A stretch of DNA of 64,000 nucleotides from DATBLE01 sp036555585. GTDB lineage: Bacteria; Actinomycetota; Thermoleophilia; Gaiellales; Gaiellaceae. The translations under genes and the position numbers were made by a program. Shown in pieces: positions 7,915 through 16,821 of the stretch. The notes beneath the pieces were generated by a model. That model was not told where the DNA came from. It did not search any database and saw only the letters and a list, made by a program, of their open reading frames with translations. The DNA lies in the NCBI GenBank assembly GCA_036555585.1, contig DATBLE010000044.1, forward strand, positions 8,579 through 72,578, in the 5' to 3' direction. Position 1 is the first letter of the stretch; each line of letters opens with the position of its first letter.

Positions 7915-9111
7915 CTAGCTGCCGCAGTAGAGGTGCTGCGCGGCGGCCGCGACCCTCGTGTCGCCGGCGGCGACGGTCATCAGGCGGGCGCCGTTCAGGA
8001 GCAGGACGGAGACGTGCCGGCCGGTGTGGTCGCTGTAGACGTAGCTCCAGCCTCCGTCGTTGGCGCCGATCCAGAGGAAGGCGTCTCCGGGGCACCCTGC
8101 GCCGTTGCTGCCGCGGGCGCCGTAGAAGGCGAGCAGCTGCTGTCGCACGCCGAGCTCGCCGCCGACCAGCGCCTGGATGAAAGCGGCCTCGTCGGCGGCA
8201 TCGGTGACGACGCCGCCGTCCGCTCCCATGCCGAAGGGATAGGCGTGCTGGGTCGAGCTGCCATCGGCGGCGATCGAGTAGCTGTCGACGTGCGGTCCGG
8301 CGATCGGGCCCTGCGGCTGGTAGGCGGAATGGGTGAGCCCGAGCGGCTCGACGATGCGCTCCCGGTAGAGCGCCGCGAGGGGCTTGCCGCCCGCCTTGGC
8401 TGCGATCAGGCCTGCAATCTTCCAGCCGACGTTGGAGTGGTGGTAGCGGCTGCCGGGCGCAGAGAGGAGCGGCTGCCAGGCGGCGAGCCGGATCACCCAG
8501 ATCGGGTCGATGGTCGCGGGGTTGGCCTGCAGACGCGTCGCCAGCGTCGTCCAGTGCGCCCGCAGCTTCGCATCGTCGACGTTCCCGAGCGCGCGCTCGA
8601 ACGCGCTCCGTGAGCTGAACATCCCGTCGAAGTCGTCGACGAGGCCGCTCGTGTCGGAGATCAGCTGTCCCATCGCGATCCGGTTGCCGTAGGGGAGCAG
8701 GCCGGGCAGCCAGCGGGCGACCGTGTCGCCGAGGCTCAGCTTCCCCTCCTTGGCCAGCTGGAGCACGACCCCGAGCAGCCAGATCTTGCTGTTGCTCTCG
8801 ATCCGCATCCGGGCGTCGGCCGTCATCGGCTCGCCCGTCTTGACGTTCGCGACCCCGGCGGCGTCCGTCCAACTGCCGTCCAGCCCGAGCCTGTAGGCGC
8901 TCGCTCCCGGTGCCGAGCGCTGCGTTCCGCTCACCAGATGGTCGAGAATCCGCTGCGGATCCGGACGCGACTCCCGCGCTCCGCCCGAGAAGAACAGCCG
9001 ATCGACACCGACCTCGATCCCGGCCGCCACCACCAGCCCGGCGACCAGCCACAGCAGCGGCCGATGAGGCCACCGAGCGTGATGAACCGGCTGTGCGCCT
9101 GTCGACGCCAT
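7915..9111 (-). CDS. Membrane-anchored serine hydrolase (class C beta-lactamase-like)
   Basis: A 398-residue protein with one N-terminal membrane helix (about residues 18-38) and an extracytoplasmic beta-lactamase/DD-peptidase fold. The catalytic Ser-x-x-Lys is SNSK, Ser106 and Lys109. The second motif, normally Tyr-Ser-Asn, reads His-Ser-Asn at 225-227 in RYHHSNVGW, so the usual catalytic Tyr is missing. Family members act on peptidoglycan peptides, beta-lactams or esters. The ATG has an AGG-rich Shine-Dalgarno region about 6 bases upstream. The altered motif makes a simple beta-lactamase role doubtful. Confidence 0.83.
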   Translation of the reverse strand: MASTGAQPVHHARWPHRPLLWLVAGLVVAAGIEVGVDRLFFSGGARESRPDPQRILDHLVSGTQRSAPGASAYRLGLDGSWTDAAGVANVKTGEPMTADARMRIESNSKIWLLGVVLQLAKEGKLSLGDTVARWLPGLLPYGNRIAMGQLISDTSGLVDDFDGMFSSRSAFERALGNVDDAKLRAHWTTLATRLQANPATIDPIWVIRLAAWQPLLSAPGSRYHHSNVGWKIAGLIAAKAGGKPLAALYRERIVEPLGLTHSAYQPQGPIAGPHVDSYSIAADGSSTQHAYPFGMGADGGVVTDAADEAAFIQALVGGELGVRQQLLAFYGARGSNGAGCPGDAFLWIGANDGGWSYVYSDHTGRHVSVLLLNGARLMTVAAGDTRVAAAAQHLYCGS

Positions 9112-9213
9112 GCCAGACCTCCGTCCTCCAGCGTCGCTGCGCGCGCGGGTAGCGGCATCCGGGGAACCCCCGATCCGACCCGAGCCGCCTCTTCCGGCTC
9201 CGTCCGGAGCTCC

Positions 9214-11013
9214 TCAGGCGACGTCGGCGGCCCAGTCTCCGTACAGGCTCGTGTACAGCCCGCGGCGAGCGAGGAGCTCGTCGTGGGAGCCCTGCTCCAC
9301 GATGCCTCCGTGCTCGAGGACGACGATCAGGTCGGCCTCGCGGATCGTGGACAGGCGGTGGGCGATGATGAACGCCGTCCGGCCGGCGAGCAGCTTGCGG
9401 AGCGCGATCTCGATCCGGCGCTCGGTGCCGATGTCGACCGACGAGGTGGCTTCGTCGAGCACGAGGATGCGCGGGTCGGCGAGGAGGGCGCGCGCGAAGG
9501 CGACCAGCTGGCGCTGGCCGAGCGAGAGGCGCGAGCCGCGCTCGCCGAGCTCCGTGTCGTAGCCGTCCTCGAGCTCCCGGACGAAGTCGTCCGCACCGAC
9601 CGCCCGGGCGACGGCGACGACCTCGTCCTCGGTCGCATCCGGGCGGCCGAACGCGATGTTCTCGCGCACCGAGCCGGCGAACAGGAAGCCCTCCTGGGGG
9701 ACGACGCCGAGCTGGCATCGCAGCGACGCCTGCGTGACGTGCCGCAGGTCGACTCCGTCGAGCGTGATCCGGCCGTGCGTCGGGTCGTAGAACCGGGCGA
9801 GCAGCTTCGCGATCGTCGACTTCCCGGCCCCGGTGTGACCGACGAGCGCGACGGTGGTGCCGGCCGCGACGTCGAGGTCGATTCCGTGCAGCACCTCGTC
9901 CCCCCGTCCGTAGCGGAAGCGGACACCTTCGAAGCGGACGTCGCCGGCGAGCTGGCCGAGGTCGCGCGCGTTCGCCTCGTCGACGACCTCGGGCTGCTCG
10001 TCGAGGAGGTCGTTGATCTTGTCCAGCGCCGCAGTCGCGGAGAGGAACGTGCCGTAGAGCTGGGAGAGCGCCTGCACCGGGTCGAAGAAGTTCTGGACGT
10101 AGAGCATGAAGGCGAAGAGCGTCCCGATCTCGACCGCTCCCTCGAAGTAGAGGTGCCCGCCGTACCCGAGCACGATCGCGAGGGCGACCGTCGAGAGCAG
10201 GTCGACGAACGGGAAGTACCAGCCGCTGAGCACGACCGTCTGCTGGTTCGCCTGGCGGTAGCGCTCGCTGACCTGGCGGAAGTTGCGGATGTTCATCTGC
10301 TCCCGCGTGAATGCCTGGACGACCCGCATGCCGGCGATGTCCTCGGCGAGCGTCGCGGTGACGAGCCCGAGCCGCTCCCGCACCGCCCGGTACGCGCGCG
10401 TCGAGTAACGGCGGAAGAGCGCGGTCGCGACGCTCATCACCGGGATCACGGTGAGCGTTGCGAGCGCCAGCCGCCAGTCGAGGACGAACAGGAGGATCGC
10501 GGTGCCGACGAGCGTGAGCGTGCTCTGCACGAGGGTGGAGAAGCCGTCCGTGACCAGCTGGTCGAGCGCCTCGACGTCGTTGGTCAGCCGGCTGATGATC
10601 ACCCCGGCGCGGTTGCGCTCGTAGAAGCCCAGCGAGAGGCGCTGGAGATGCCCGAACAGGGTCGTGCGCAGGTCGGCCAGCATCCGCTCCCCGACCCAGC
10701 CCGTCAGGTAGGTCTGCGCGTAGGTCATCCCCCAGCTCGCCAGCCCGGCGACGAGGAAGAGCGCGACGACCAGGTAGAGCTTGCCGCCTCCGTTGACCGC
10801 GTCGTCGAGGGCGAACTTGGCGAGGAACGGGGGCGCGAGGGCGATCACGGTCGCCAGCAGCAACGTGACGAGCGAGAGGATGGCCCGGCCGCGATGCGGA
10901 ACGACCAGCTGGTTCAAGGTCGCGAACCGCCGGCGCGTGCGCTTCCAGGACCAGTCCCGGACGGTGACACCCCGTTCCTGGAGCAGGTGGCTCCCAGGCT
11001 GGTGGACCCTCAT
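9214..11013 (-). CDS. ABC exporter half-transporter, consensus-Walker B subunit
   Basis: A 599-residue protein with six membrane helices in the first 320 residues and an ATPase domain at about 360-599. Walker A is VGHTGAGKST and Walker B is ILVLDEATSSVD with the catalytic Glu present. The ABC signature reads LSLGQ instead of LSGGQ. The gene upstream has the opposite defects, so the two probably form a heterodimeric exporter of lipids or drugs. I use the ATG; an in-frame TTG 42 bases upstream is an alternative. A 199-base gap with a strong hairpin separates the two genes. Confidence 0.9.
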   Translation of the reverse strand: MRVHQPGSHLLQERGVTVRDWSWKRTRRRFATLNQLVVPHRGRAILSLVTLLLATVIALAPPFLAKFALDDAVNGGGKLYLVVALFLVAGLASWGMTYAQTYLTGWVGERMLADLRTTLFGHLQRLSLGFYERNRAGVIISRLTNDVEALDQLVTDGFSTLVQSTLTLVGTAILLFVLDWRLALATLTVIPVMSVATALFRRYSTRAYRAVRERLGLVTATLAEDIAGMRVVQAFTREQMNIRNFRQVSERYRQANQQTVVLSGWYFPFVDLLSTVALAIVLGYGGHLYFEGAVEIGTLFAFMLYVQNFFDPVQALSQLYGTFLSATAALDKINDLLDEQPEVVDEANARDLGQLAGDVRFEGVRFRYGRGDEVLHGIDLDVAAGTTVALVGHTGAGKSTIAKLLARFYDPTHGRITLDGVDLRHVTQASLRCQLGVVPQEGFLFAGSVRENIAFGRPDATEDEVVAVARAVGADDFVRELEDGYDTELGERGSRLSLGQRQLVAFARALLADPRILVLDEATSSVDIGTERRIEIALRKLLAGRTAFIIAHRLSTIREADLIVVLEHGGIVEQGSHDELLARRGLYTSLYGDWAADVA

Positions 11014-11062
11014 AGGCGAGCCGCTTCCGCCGATGCCTCTGGTGGCCGCGTCCAAGCCGCAC

Positions 11063-11081
11063 CCCCACCCGATGGGTGGGG
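11063..11081 (-). terminator. Hairpin between the two exporter genes
   Basis: An 8-bp stem, CCCCACCC/GGGTGGGG, with a 3-base loop lies in the transcript between the two ABC subunits. It could attenuate the second gene or stabilise the mRNA. No U run follows. Confidence 0.4.
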
Positions 11082-11124
11082 AGCCGTCCCGCCGCCCTCG
11101 GCGTCGACGATATCGGTCGACGAC

Positions 11125-11157
11125 GCGCGTGTCTGTGCCGGATCCGTGCCGATTCCG
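11125..11157. repeat. Copy of a dispersed intergenic repeat (tail part)
   Basis: A 33-base segment opens with GCGCGTGTCTGTGCCGG and contains GTGCCG again 4 bases later. A close copy lies at 57185-57217, with the first 17 bases identical. Confidence 0.6.
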
Positions 11158-11212
11158 CGCGCCGGGCGCGCTGGGGGGCCGGGGCCGTTGGAGGTCGACG
11201 CACGGACCGCGC

Positions 11213-13003
11213 TCACGCCACTTCCTCGATCTCCGAGCGAGCCTCGACCGCGTCGGCGAACTGCCGCTCCAGCAGCCCGTGGTCGTGGATCTCGCGGTAC
11301 ACCGGGCTGGTCGCGCGCAGCTCGTCGTGCGTCCCGCGGGCGGCGATACGGCCCTGGTCGAGGACGACGATCTCGTCCGCGAGCGCGATCGTCGACAGGC
11401 GGTGGGCGATGATGAAGGTCGTGCGCCCGACCATGGCGCCGCGCAGGCCGATGCGGATCAGCGCCTCGGTCGACGCGTCGACCGAGGCCGTCGCATCGTC
11501 GAGCACGAGGATCCGCGGGTCGACCGCCAACGCGCGGGCGATCGCCAGGCGCTGGCGCTGGCCGCCGGAGAGCGTGATCCCGCGCTCGCCGATCACGGTG
11601 TCGTAGCCCTGCGGGAGCCGCTCGATGAACTCGTGCGCCTGCGCGGCCCGGGCAACGGCCTCGACCGCCGTCTGCGGCAGGTCGCCGGCGCCGAAGGCGA
11701 TGTTCTCCCGGACCGTCGCCGAGAAGAGGAACGGGTCCTGCGAGATCACGCCGACCGCGCGGCGCAACGAGGCGAGCGTGACGTCGCGCACGTCGCGGCC
11801 GTCGACGGTGATCCGGCCGGCGGTCACGTCGTAGAAGCGGGGGACGAGCGAGGTCAGCGTCGTCTTGCCCGAGCCGGTGTGCCCGATCAGGGCGATCGTC
11901 CAGCCCGGGGCAACGTCCAGGTCGACTTCGCTCAGCACCGGCCGGCCGTCCAGGTACGCGAACGAGACTCCCTCGAACCGCACCTCGCCGGGGCCGGGAG
12001 GAAGCTCGACGGCGCCCGGCCGGTCGGCGACCTCGTCCGGCTCGTCCATCACCTGGAAGATCCGCTCGCCGGCCGCGGTCGCCCGCTGCGCCTGGCCGAT
12101 CCACATGCCGAGCGAGCGCAGCGGCAGCACCAGCATGCCCAGGTAGAGGTTGAAGGAGACGAAGGCGCCGATCGAGAGCGAGCCGTGCCGAACCATGGTC
12201 GCGCCGACCAGCAGCACGGCCGCCTGCGCGAGCATCGGCACGAACGAGATCAGCGGCACGTAGAAGGCGCGCTGGCGATTCGCCGCCACCGTCTGCCCGA
12301 ACACGGCCTCGGAGCGTGAGCGGAACTTCCGCTCTTCCGCCGGCTCCTGCGCGAACGCCTTGACCACGTGGACGCCGACGATGCTCTCCTGCGCGACGGT
12401 GGCGACGTCGGCGAGCTTCTGCTGCACGTCGCGGAGGGTCGGATGGGAGACGCCGCTGTACCGGTACGCGAACACGATCAGCACCGGGACGATCGCCAGC
12501 GCGATCAGGGCGAGCTCCCACTGGACGAAGAAGAGGACGATCGTGACCGACAGCACGACGAGGACGTTCTGGAAGAAGAAGATCAGGCCGTAGCCGAGGA
12601 AGAAGCGCACGCCCTGGAGGTCGACCGTCGCACGCGACATCAGCTGACCGGTCTGGTGGGTGTCGTAGAAGCGGAACGACAGCCGCACCAGCCTGGCGTA
12701 GAGCGCGTTCCGCATGTCGAGCTCGACGCCGAGCGCCTGACGGCCCGAGATCAGCCGGCGCCCCACCATCAGGGCGGCCTTGAGCACGCCCAGCCCGACG
12801 ATCAGCCAGATGTAGATCGTCAGGCGCTCACGGTCGTGGGGGACGATCGACTTGTTGATCACGCCGCCGACCACCCAGACGAGGGCGATCTGCGCTGCCT
12901 GCGAGCCGCAGGCGAGCACGATCGACACGATCAGGGAGAGCTTGTACGGCTTCAGGAAGCCGAGCAGGCGCGTGAACGTGCGCCTGTACGGGACGGCCTC
13001 CAT
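11213..13003 (-). CDS. ABC exporter half-transporter, degenerate-Walker B subunit
   Basis: A 596-residue half exporter with six membrane helices (about residues 20-320) and an ATPase domain. Walker A is IGHTGSGKTT near 370 and the signature is a consensus LSGGQ. The Walker B reads LVLDDATASVD near 494: the catalytic Glu is replaced by Asp. Together with the LSLGQ signature of the partner this makes one of the two ATP sites degenerate, as in TM287/288, BmrCD and LmrCD heterodimers. It is transcribed first. The ATG lies 6 bases after a TAAGTT box with no ribosome binding site. Confidence 0.92.
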   Translation of the reverse strand: MEAVPYRRTFTRLLGFLKPYKLSLIVSIVLACGSQAAQIALVWVVGGVINKSIVPHDRERLTIYIWLIVGLGVLKAALMVGRRLISGRQALGVELDMRNALYARLVRLSFRFYDTHQTGQLMSRATVDLQGVRFFLGYGLIFFFQNVLVVLSVTIVLFFVQWELALIALAIVPVLIVFAYRYSGVSHPTLRDVQQKLADVATVAQESIVGVHVVKAFAQEPAEERKFRSRSEAVFGQTVAANRQRAFYVPLISFVPMLAQAAVLLVGATMVRHGSLSIGAFVSFNLYLGMLVLPLRSLGMWIGQAQRATAAGERIFQVMDEPDEVADRPGAVELPPGPGEVRFEGVSFAYLDGRPVLSEVDLDVAPGWTIALIGHTGSGKTTLTSLVPRFYDVTAGRITVDGRDVRDVTLASLRRAVGVISQDPFLFSATVRENIAFGAGDLPQTAVEAVARAAQAHEFIERLPQGYDTVIGERGITLSGGQRQRLAIARALAVDPRILVLDDATASVDASTEALIRIGLRGAMVGRTTFIIAHRLSTIALADEIVVLDQGRIAARGTHDELRATSPVYREIHDHGLLERQFADAVEARSEIEEVA

Positions 13004-13009
13004 TCTCGA

Positions 13010-13015
13010 AACTTA
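13010..13015 (-). promoter_or_regulatory. -10 box of the heterodimeric exporter genes
   Basis: TAAGTT on the minus strand, 6 bases before the ATG. Confidence 0.5.
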
Positions 13016-13061
13016 GCCCGTGGACATCCGCGCGATTCGGGACGTACCGGTCGAGTGACGG

Positions 13062-13673
13062 CTAGGCGCGGTCGAGAGCGTCCAACCGCGCCCGGATCAG
13101 CCCGAGCGCTTCGTCGAGGCGCAGCCGGTTCGCAGGAACGTTCAGCCAGCGGCTGACGCCCGAGGGGTGCGGGAGCGGGATCACGGTCGCACCGGCGTGC
13201 TCGAAGGTCGCGCCGACGCACGGGTCGAGGCTGCGAAAGCCGAGCAGGCGGCGGATCGCGAGCCCGCCGACGGCGACGATCAGCGTCGGCCGGAGGAGGC
13301 GCAGCTCCCAGTCGAACCAGAAGCCGCACAGCTCCTGCTCACGAGGGGTCGGAACCCGGTCGCCGGTTCCCGCAGGCGACCGGCCCGGGTAGCAGCGCGT
13401 CACGGACGCGCAGTAGAAGGTCGCATAGAAGGCTTCCTCGTCGAGCTCGAGCCAGCGGCGCAGGTTCTGCCCGGCGCGGCCGCGCCACGGGCGGCGCTCC
13501 TCGCCCTCGACGACCCCGGGCGCCTGGCCGTAGAGGTAGGCGCGCTGGCCGGTATGCCCCTCGAGCACAGGGAGCGACGCGAGCGGGTAGCCGGCCTCGG
13601 AGCATGCGCGACACACGCGGTTGTCGCGCTGCAGCGAGCCCAGCGAGCGGTACGCCGAGCGGCGGCGCGTCAC
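13062..13673 (-). CDS. Uracil-DNA glycosylase superfamily protein, Fe-S type (family 4/5-like)
   Basis: A 203-residue DNA repair enzyme that would remove uracil or other damaged bases from DNA. Motif A is GQAPG at 49-53 and the C-terminal motif is HPSGVSRWLN with His169. Cysteines at 21, 24 (CxxC), 88, 94 and 116 can supply the four ligands of the Fe-S cluster of families 4 and 5. The residue after the motif A glycines is not the Asp of family 1, so family 4 or 5 fits best. The GTG start overlaps the stop of the upstream methyltransferase by 4 bases, so the two are coupled. Confidence 0.82.
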   Translation of the reverse strand: MTRRRSAYRSLGSLQRDNRVCRACSEAGYPLASLPVLEGHTGQRAYLYGQAPGVVEGEERRPWRGRAGQNLRRWLELDEEAFYATFYCASVTRCYPGRSPAGTGDRVPTPREQELCGFWFDWELRLLRPTLIVAVGGLAIRRLLGFRSLDPCVGATFEHAGATVIPLPHPSGVSRWLNVPANRLRLDEALGLIRARLDALDRA

Positions 13674-14257
13674 GCGGCGACGAGCACGAACCAGCGGCCT
13701 TCGTGCAGGACCGCTCCGCCGCCGAGCTCGTCGAGGAGCCCAGCACCGGTGAAGAACCGCTTGTAGACCGTCCAGCGGCTGCCGTCCTCGAGCACCCGCT
13801 CCTGCCACTCGAACCGGGGCTCGCCGTCCTGCAGCGCCGCGTCGAAGACGACCAGCTCGGACGCGACGCGGCGGGCCTCGGCGAGGAACCGCGCCCGCTC
13901 GTCCTCCTCCAGGTGGCCGTAGAAGTGGCTGGTGAAGACGCGTTCGAAGGCGCCGTCCTCGAACGGCAGCTCGAGTGCGTCGCCCTGGACGAACGTCGCG
14001 CGCGGGGCCTGCTCGCCGGCGACCTCGAGCATCGCGTCGCTCTGGTCGAGCCCGGTCACCACCCCGGCCAGGAAGCGGGTGACGAAGCCCGTACCGCAGG
14101 CGACGTCGAGCGTGCGCTTCGGAGCGAGCGCCCGGATCGCCTCGAAGGCCTGGTCGCGCTCGGCCTGCCAGGCCGGGTCGGTGCGTGGCTCGTACAGTCC
14201 GCGCTGGAGCCACCAGTCGTCGTATTCGCGCGCCCGCGCGTGGTAGTAGGCCCTCAC
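13670..14257 (-). CDS. SAM-dependent methyltransferase, class I
   Basis: A 195-residue cytosolic protein with a Rossmann methyltransferase fold: motif I LDVACGTGFVTRF near residues 50-62, an acidic motif II (GLDQS) and the QGDALELPFED segment that follows motif III. The substrate is unknown. It shares a promoter region with the divergent formiminotransferase gene and is coupled by GTGA to the downstream glycosylase gene. The GTG start lies 8 bases after a TACCCT box. Confidence 0.82.
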   Translation of the reverse strand: MRAYYHARAREYDDWWLQRGLYEPRTDPAWQAERDQAFEAIRALAPKRTLDVACGTGFVTRFLAGVVTGLDQSDAMLEVAGEQAPRATFVQGDALELPFEDGAFERVFTSHFYGHLEEDERARFLAEARRVASELVVFDAALQDGEPRFEWQERVLEDGSRWTVYKRFFTGAGLLDELGGGAVLHEGRWFVLVAA

Positions 14258-14264
14258 CGCGATC

Positions 14265-14271
14265 TAGGGTA
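14265..14271. promoter_or_regulatory. Bidirectional promoter with one shared -10 heptamer
   Basis: TAGGGTA reads TAGGGT on the plus strand, 7 bases before the formiminotransferase GTG. Its complement reads TACCCT, 8 bases before the methyltransferase GTG. The same 7 bases can serve both directions. Confidence 0.55.
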
Positions 14272-14277
14272 CGCAAC

Positions 14278-15153
14278 GTGCTGCCGCTCGAGTCGGTGCC
14301 GAACTTCTCGGAAGGGCGGGACGGCGGGACGATCGACGCGCTCGGCGCCGCCCTGGCGAGCGCGGGCGCCCGCCTCCTGGACGTCCATGCGGACGGGGAC
14401 CACCACCGGTCGGTGTTCACGCTGGTCGGCTCGGAGACGGAGCTCGTCGAGGGGCTGGTCGCGGGCGTGATGTGCGCGCGCGAGCGCATCGACCTGCGGC
14501 GGCACGAGGGCGTCCACCCCCGGGTGGGCGCGGCGGACGTAGTGCCGCTCGTCCCGATCCGGCCCGAGGACCTGGAGCGCGCAGAGGCCGCGGCGCTGGC
14601 CGTGGCAGAGAGCGTCGGCCGGCTCGGCTTGCCGGTCTTCCTGTACGGCGGGCCGGAGCGCGGCCCCGCGTTCTTCCGCCGGGGCGGGCCCGGGCGGCTC
14701 CAGGCACGGATCGACGCCGGCGAGCTCGCCCCGGACTTCGGCCCCCCGCGGCTCGATCCCGGCGCGGGCGCGGTCCTCGTGGGCGCCCGCCGCCCGCTCG
14801 TGGCCTTCAACGTCGACTTGCGCAGCGACGACGTCGAGGTCGCGCGCGCGATCGCCGCGGTCGTGCGCGAGCGCGGCGGTGGGTTCCCCGGCGTCCGGGC
14901 GCTCGGGCTCGACCTTCCGCGCGCCGGCCGCGTCCAGGTGAGCATGAACGTCGAGGACTGGGAGGACGCGCCGCTGCACGAGATCGTCGCGCGAATCGTG
15001 GAGGAGGCCGCGACGCACGGGGTGGAGGTGGCGGAGTCCGAGCTCGTCGGCCTGATGCCGGCGGGCGCCGCCGCCTCGGCCGCTGGAGCCATGCTGCGGC
15101 TCGCGGGTTTCGATTCCTCGCGCGTCCTCGAGCTCAGGCTGTTGAACGAATGA
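14278..15153 (+). CDS. Glutamate formimidoyltransferase (formiminotransferase domain only)
   Basis: A 291-residue enzyme that moves the formimino group of N-formiminoglutamate to tetrahydrofolate, giving glutamate, the last step of one histidine breakdown route. The start LPLESVPNFSEGRD and the segment with HEGVHPRVGAADVVPL are the N- and mid-domain signatures of FtcD. The cyclodeaminase domain of the animal enzyme is absent. It lies 123 bases before hutH on the same strand. The GTG start is set by the TAGGGT box 7 bases upstream; longer in-frame starts would overlap the divergent gene. Confidence 0.88.
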   Translation: MLPLESVPNFSEGRDGGTIDALGAALASAGARLLDVHADGDHHRSVFTLVGSETELVEGLVAGVMCARERIDLRRHEGVHPRVGAADVVPLVPIRPEDLERAEAAALAVAESVGRLGLPVFLYGGPERGPAFFRRGGPGRLQARIDAGELAPDFGPPRLDPGAGAVLVGARRPLVAFNVDLRSDDVEVARAIAAVVRERGGGFPGVRALGLDLPRAGRVQVSMNVEDWEDAPLHEIVARIVEEAATHGVEVAESELVGLMPAGAAASAAGAMLRLAGFDSSRVLELRLLNE

Positions 15154-15264
15154 CGCCCTTCTGTCTCGGTCCGGGCACAGACATGTCACCGGGCATCCGT
15201 TAGCGTGTCGCGCAGGGGGTCTCGGCGCCCCCTTCCCGGGGGGTGGGCGCGGCCGGCGCGAAGC

Positions 15265-15270
15265 TAGACT
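15265..15270 (+). promoter_or_regulatory. -10 box of the hutH operon
   Basis: TAGACT, 6 bases before the GTG of hutH. A G-rich/C-rich inverted stretch around 15216-15242 just upstream may end the preceding transcript. Confidence 0.55.
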
Positions 15271-15276
15271 CGGCGG

Positions 15277-16821
15277 GTGCCCTCGGGAACGGCGATCGGC
15301 CTCACGGGCGAGGATCTGGTCGTCGACGACGTCTGGGCGATCGCGGTGGAGGGAGCCGCGGCGGTGCTGTCCGAGGCCGCGCGCGAGCGGATGGTCGCGG
15401 CGCGCGCCGTGGTCGACCGTGCCGCCCACGGCCGGAGGGAGCACACGTACGGCGTGAACACCGGCTTCGGCCGGTTCGTCTCGCAGGCCATCCCGGAGGA
15501 GCTGACCGAGGAGCTCCAGCTCCGGCTCCTGCGCAGCCACGCCTGTGGCGTCGGCGAGCCGTACCCGGACGAGGTGGTGCGCGCGGCGATGCTGCTGCGG
15601 GCCAATGCGCTCGCCAAGGGGCGCTCGGGGGCGCGACCCGAGCTCGTGGAGCTGCTGCTCGGGTGCCTGGAACGAGGCGTCCTGCCGGTCGTGCCGAGCC
15701 GAGGCTCGGTCGGGGCGAGCGGCGACCTCGCGCCGCTTGCCCATCTCGCCCTGCCCCTCGTCGGCGAGGGCGAGGCGTGGTTCGACGGCGAACGGCTCCC
15801 GGGTGGCGAGGCCCTCGAGCGGGCAGGCCTCGCACCCGAGGACCTCCAGGCGAAGGAGGGGCTGTCCCTGGTGAACGGGACCCAGTTCATGGCGGCGCTG
15901 GCGGCGCTCGGGCTCGTCCGCGCGCGGCGACTCGCGAAGGCTGCCGACATCGCGTGCGCGCTTTCGCTCGAGGCGCTCCAGGGTTCGCGCACGAGCTTCC
16001 TCCCCCAGGTGCACGCGCTCCGGCCGCTGCGCGGCCAGCAGGACTCCGCCGCGAACGTGCTCACGCTGCTCGAGGGCTCGGCGATCAACGAGTCGCACCG
16101 CTGGTGCGACAAGGTGCAGGACGCCTACTCCCTCCGCTGTGCGCCCCAGGTGCACGGTGCCACGCGCGACCTGCTCGACTACGTCGACTACACGGTGTCG
16201 GTCGAGCTGAACGCCGCCACCGACAACCCACTCGTGCTCGTCGAGGACGACCTCCTCGTCTCGAACGGGAACTTCCACGGCCAGCCGCTCGCCTTCGCCC
16301 TCGACGCGCTCGCGCTCGGCGTCGCCGAGCTGGCCAGCATCTCCGAGCGGCGCGTCGAGCGGCTCGTGAACCCGAGCCTTTCCGGCGGCCTGCCGCCGTT
16401 CCTGACCGTCGACGGTGGCCTGAACTCGGGCTTCATGATCCCGCAGTACGTCTCCGCGTCCCTGGTCAGCGAAAACAAGGTGCTCGCACACCCGGCGAGC
16501 GTCGACTCGATCCCGACGAGCGCGGGCCAGGAGGATCACGTCTCGATGGGCAATGCCGCAGGGCTGAAGGCGTGGCAGGTGCTCGGCAACGCCGAGTGGA
16601 CGCTCGCGATCGAGCTGCTCGCCGGAGCGCAGGGAGTCGAGTTCCTGGCGCCCCTCGAGCCGGGTCGGGGCGTTGCTGCCGCGCACGGCTTCGTGCGGAC
16701 ACACTCGCCGCGCCTCACGGAGGACCGCCCGCTGGGGGCAGAGATCGACGCCGTCGCCGCCTCGATCCGCGACGGCTCGCTGGTCAAGGCGGTCGAGGAC
16801 GCCGTCGGGAGCCTGCGGTGA
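15277..16821 (+). CDS. hutH: Histidine ammonia-lyase
   Basis: A 514-residue enzyme that removes ammonia from histidine to give urocanate, the first step of histidine degradation. The Ala147-Ser148-Gly149 triad in SVGASGDLAPLAH forms the MIO cofactor. The catalytic Tyr lies in TYGVNTGFG at about 58. Length is normal for the family. The GTG start lies 6 bases after a TAGACT box. It overlaps the next small gene by 4 bases (GTGA), so hutH, the small gene, hutU and the cupin gene form one operon. Confidence 0.96.
   Translation: MPSGTAIGLTGEDLVVDDVWAIAVEGAAAVLSEAARERMVAARAVVDRAAHGRREHTYGVNTGFGRFVSQAIPEELTEELQLRLLRSHACGVGEPYPDEVVRAAMLLRANALAKGRSGARPELVELLLGCLERGVLPVVPSRGSVGASGDLAPLAHLALPLVGEGEAWFDGERLPGGEALERAGLAPEDLQAKEGLSLVNGTQFMAALAALGLVRARRLAKAADIACALSLEALQGSRTSFLPQVHALRPLRGQQDSAANVLTLLEGSAINESHRWCDKVQDAYSLRCAPQVHGATRDLLDYVDYTVSVELNAATDNPLVLVEDDLLVSNGNFHGQPLAFALDALALGVAELASISERRVERLVNPSLSGGLPPFLTVDGGLNSGFMIPQYVSASLVSENKVLAHPASVDSIPTSAGQEDHVSMGNAAGLKAWQVLGNAEWTLAIELLAGAQGVEFLAPLEPGRGVAAAHGFVRTHSPRLTEDRPLGAEIDAVAASIRDGSLVKAVEDAVGSLR

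Noticed and set aside
11053..11055. TTG as the start of the second ABC exporter gene
   Set aside because: Possible, but the added 14 residues are Gly/Ser-rich with no family match, so the ATG at 11013 is preferred.
7877..11203. A 1108-codon open frame on the minus strand
   Set aside because: It is another frame of the serine hydrolase and ABC gene, rich in Arg and Pro with no domain pattern.
14185..14277. An in-frame upstream extension of the formiminotransferase
   Set aside because: It would overlap the divergent methyltransferase gene, and the family N-terminus begins at the GTG at 14278.
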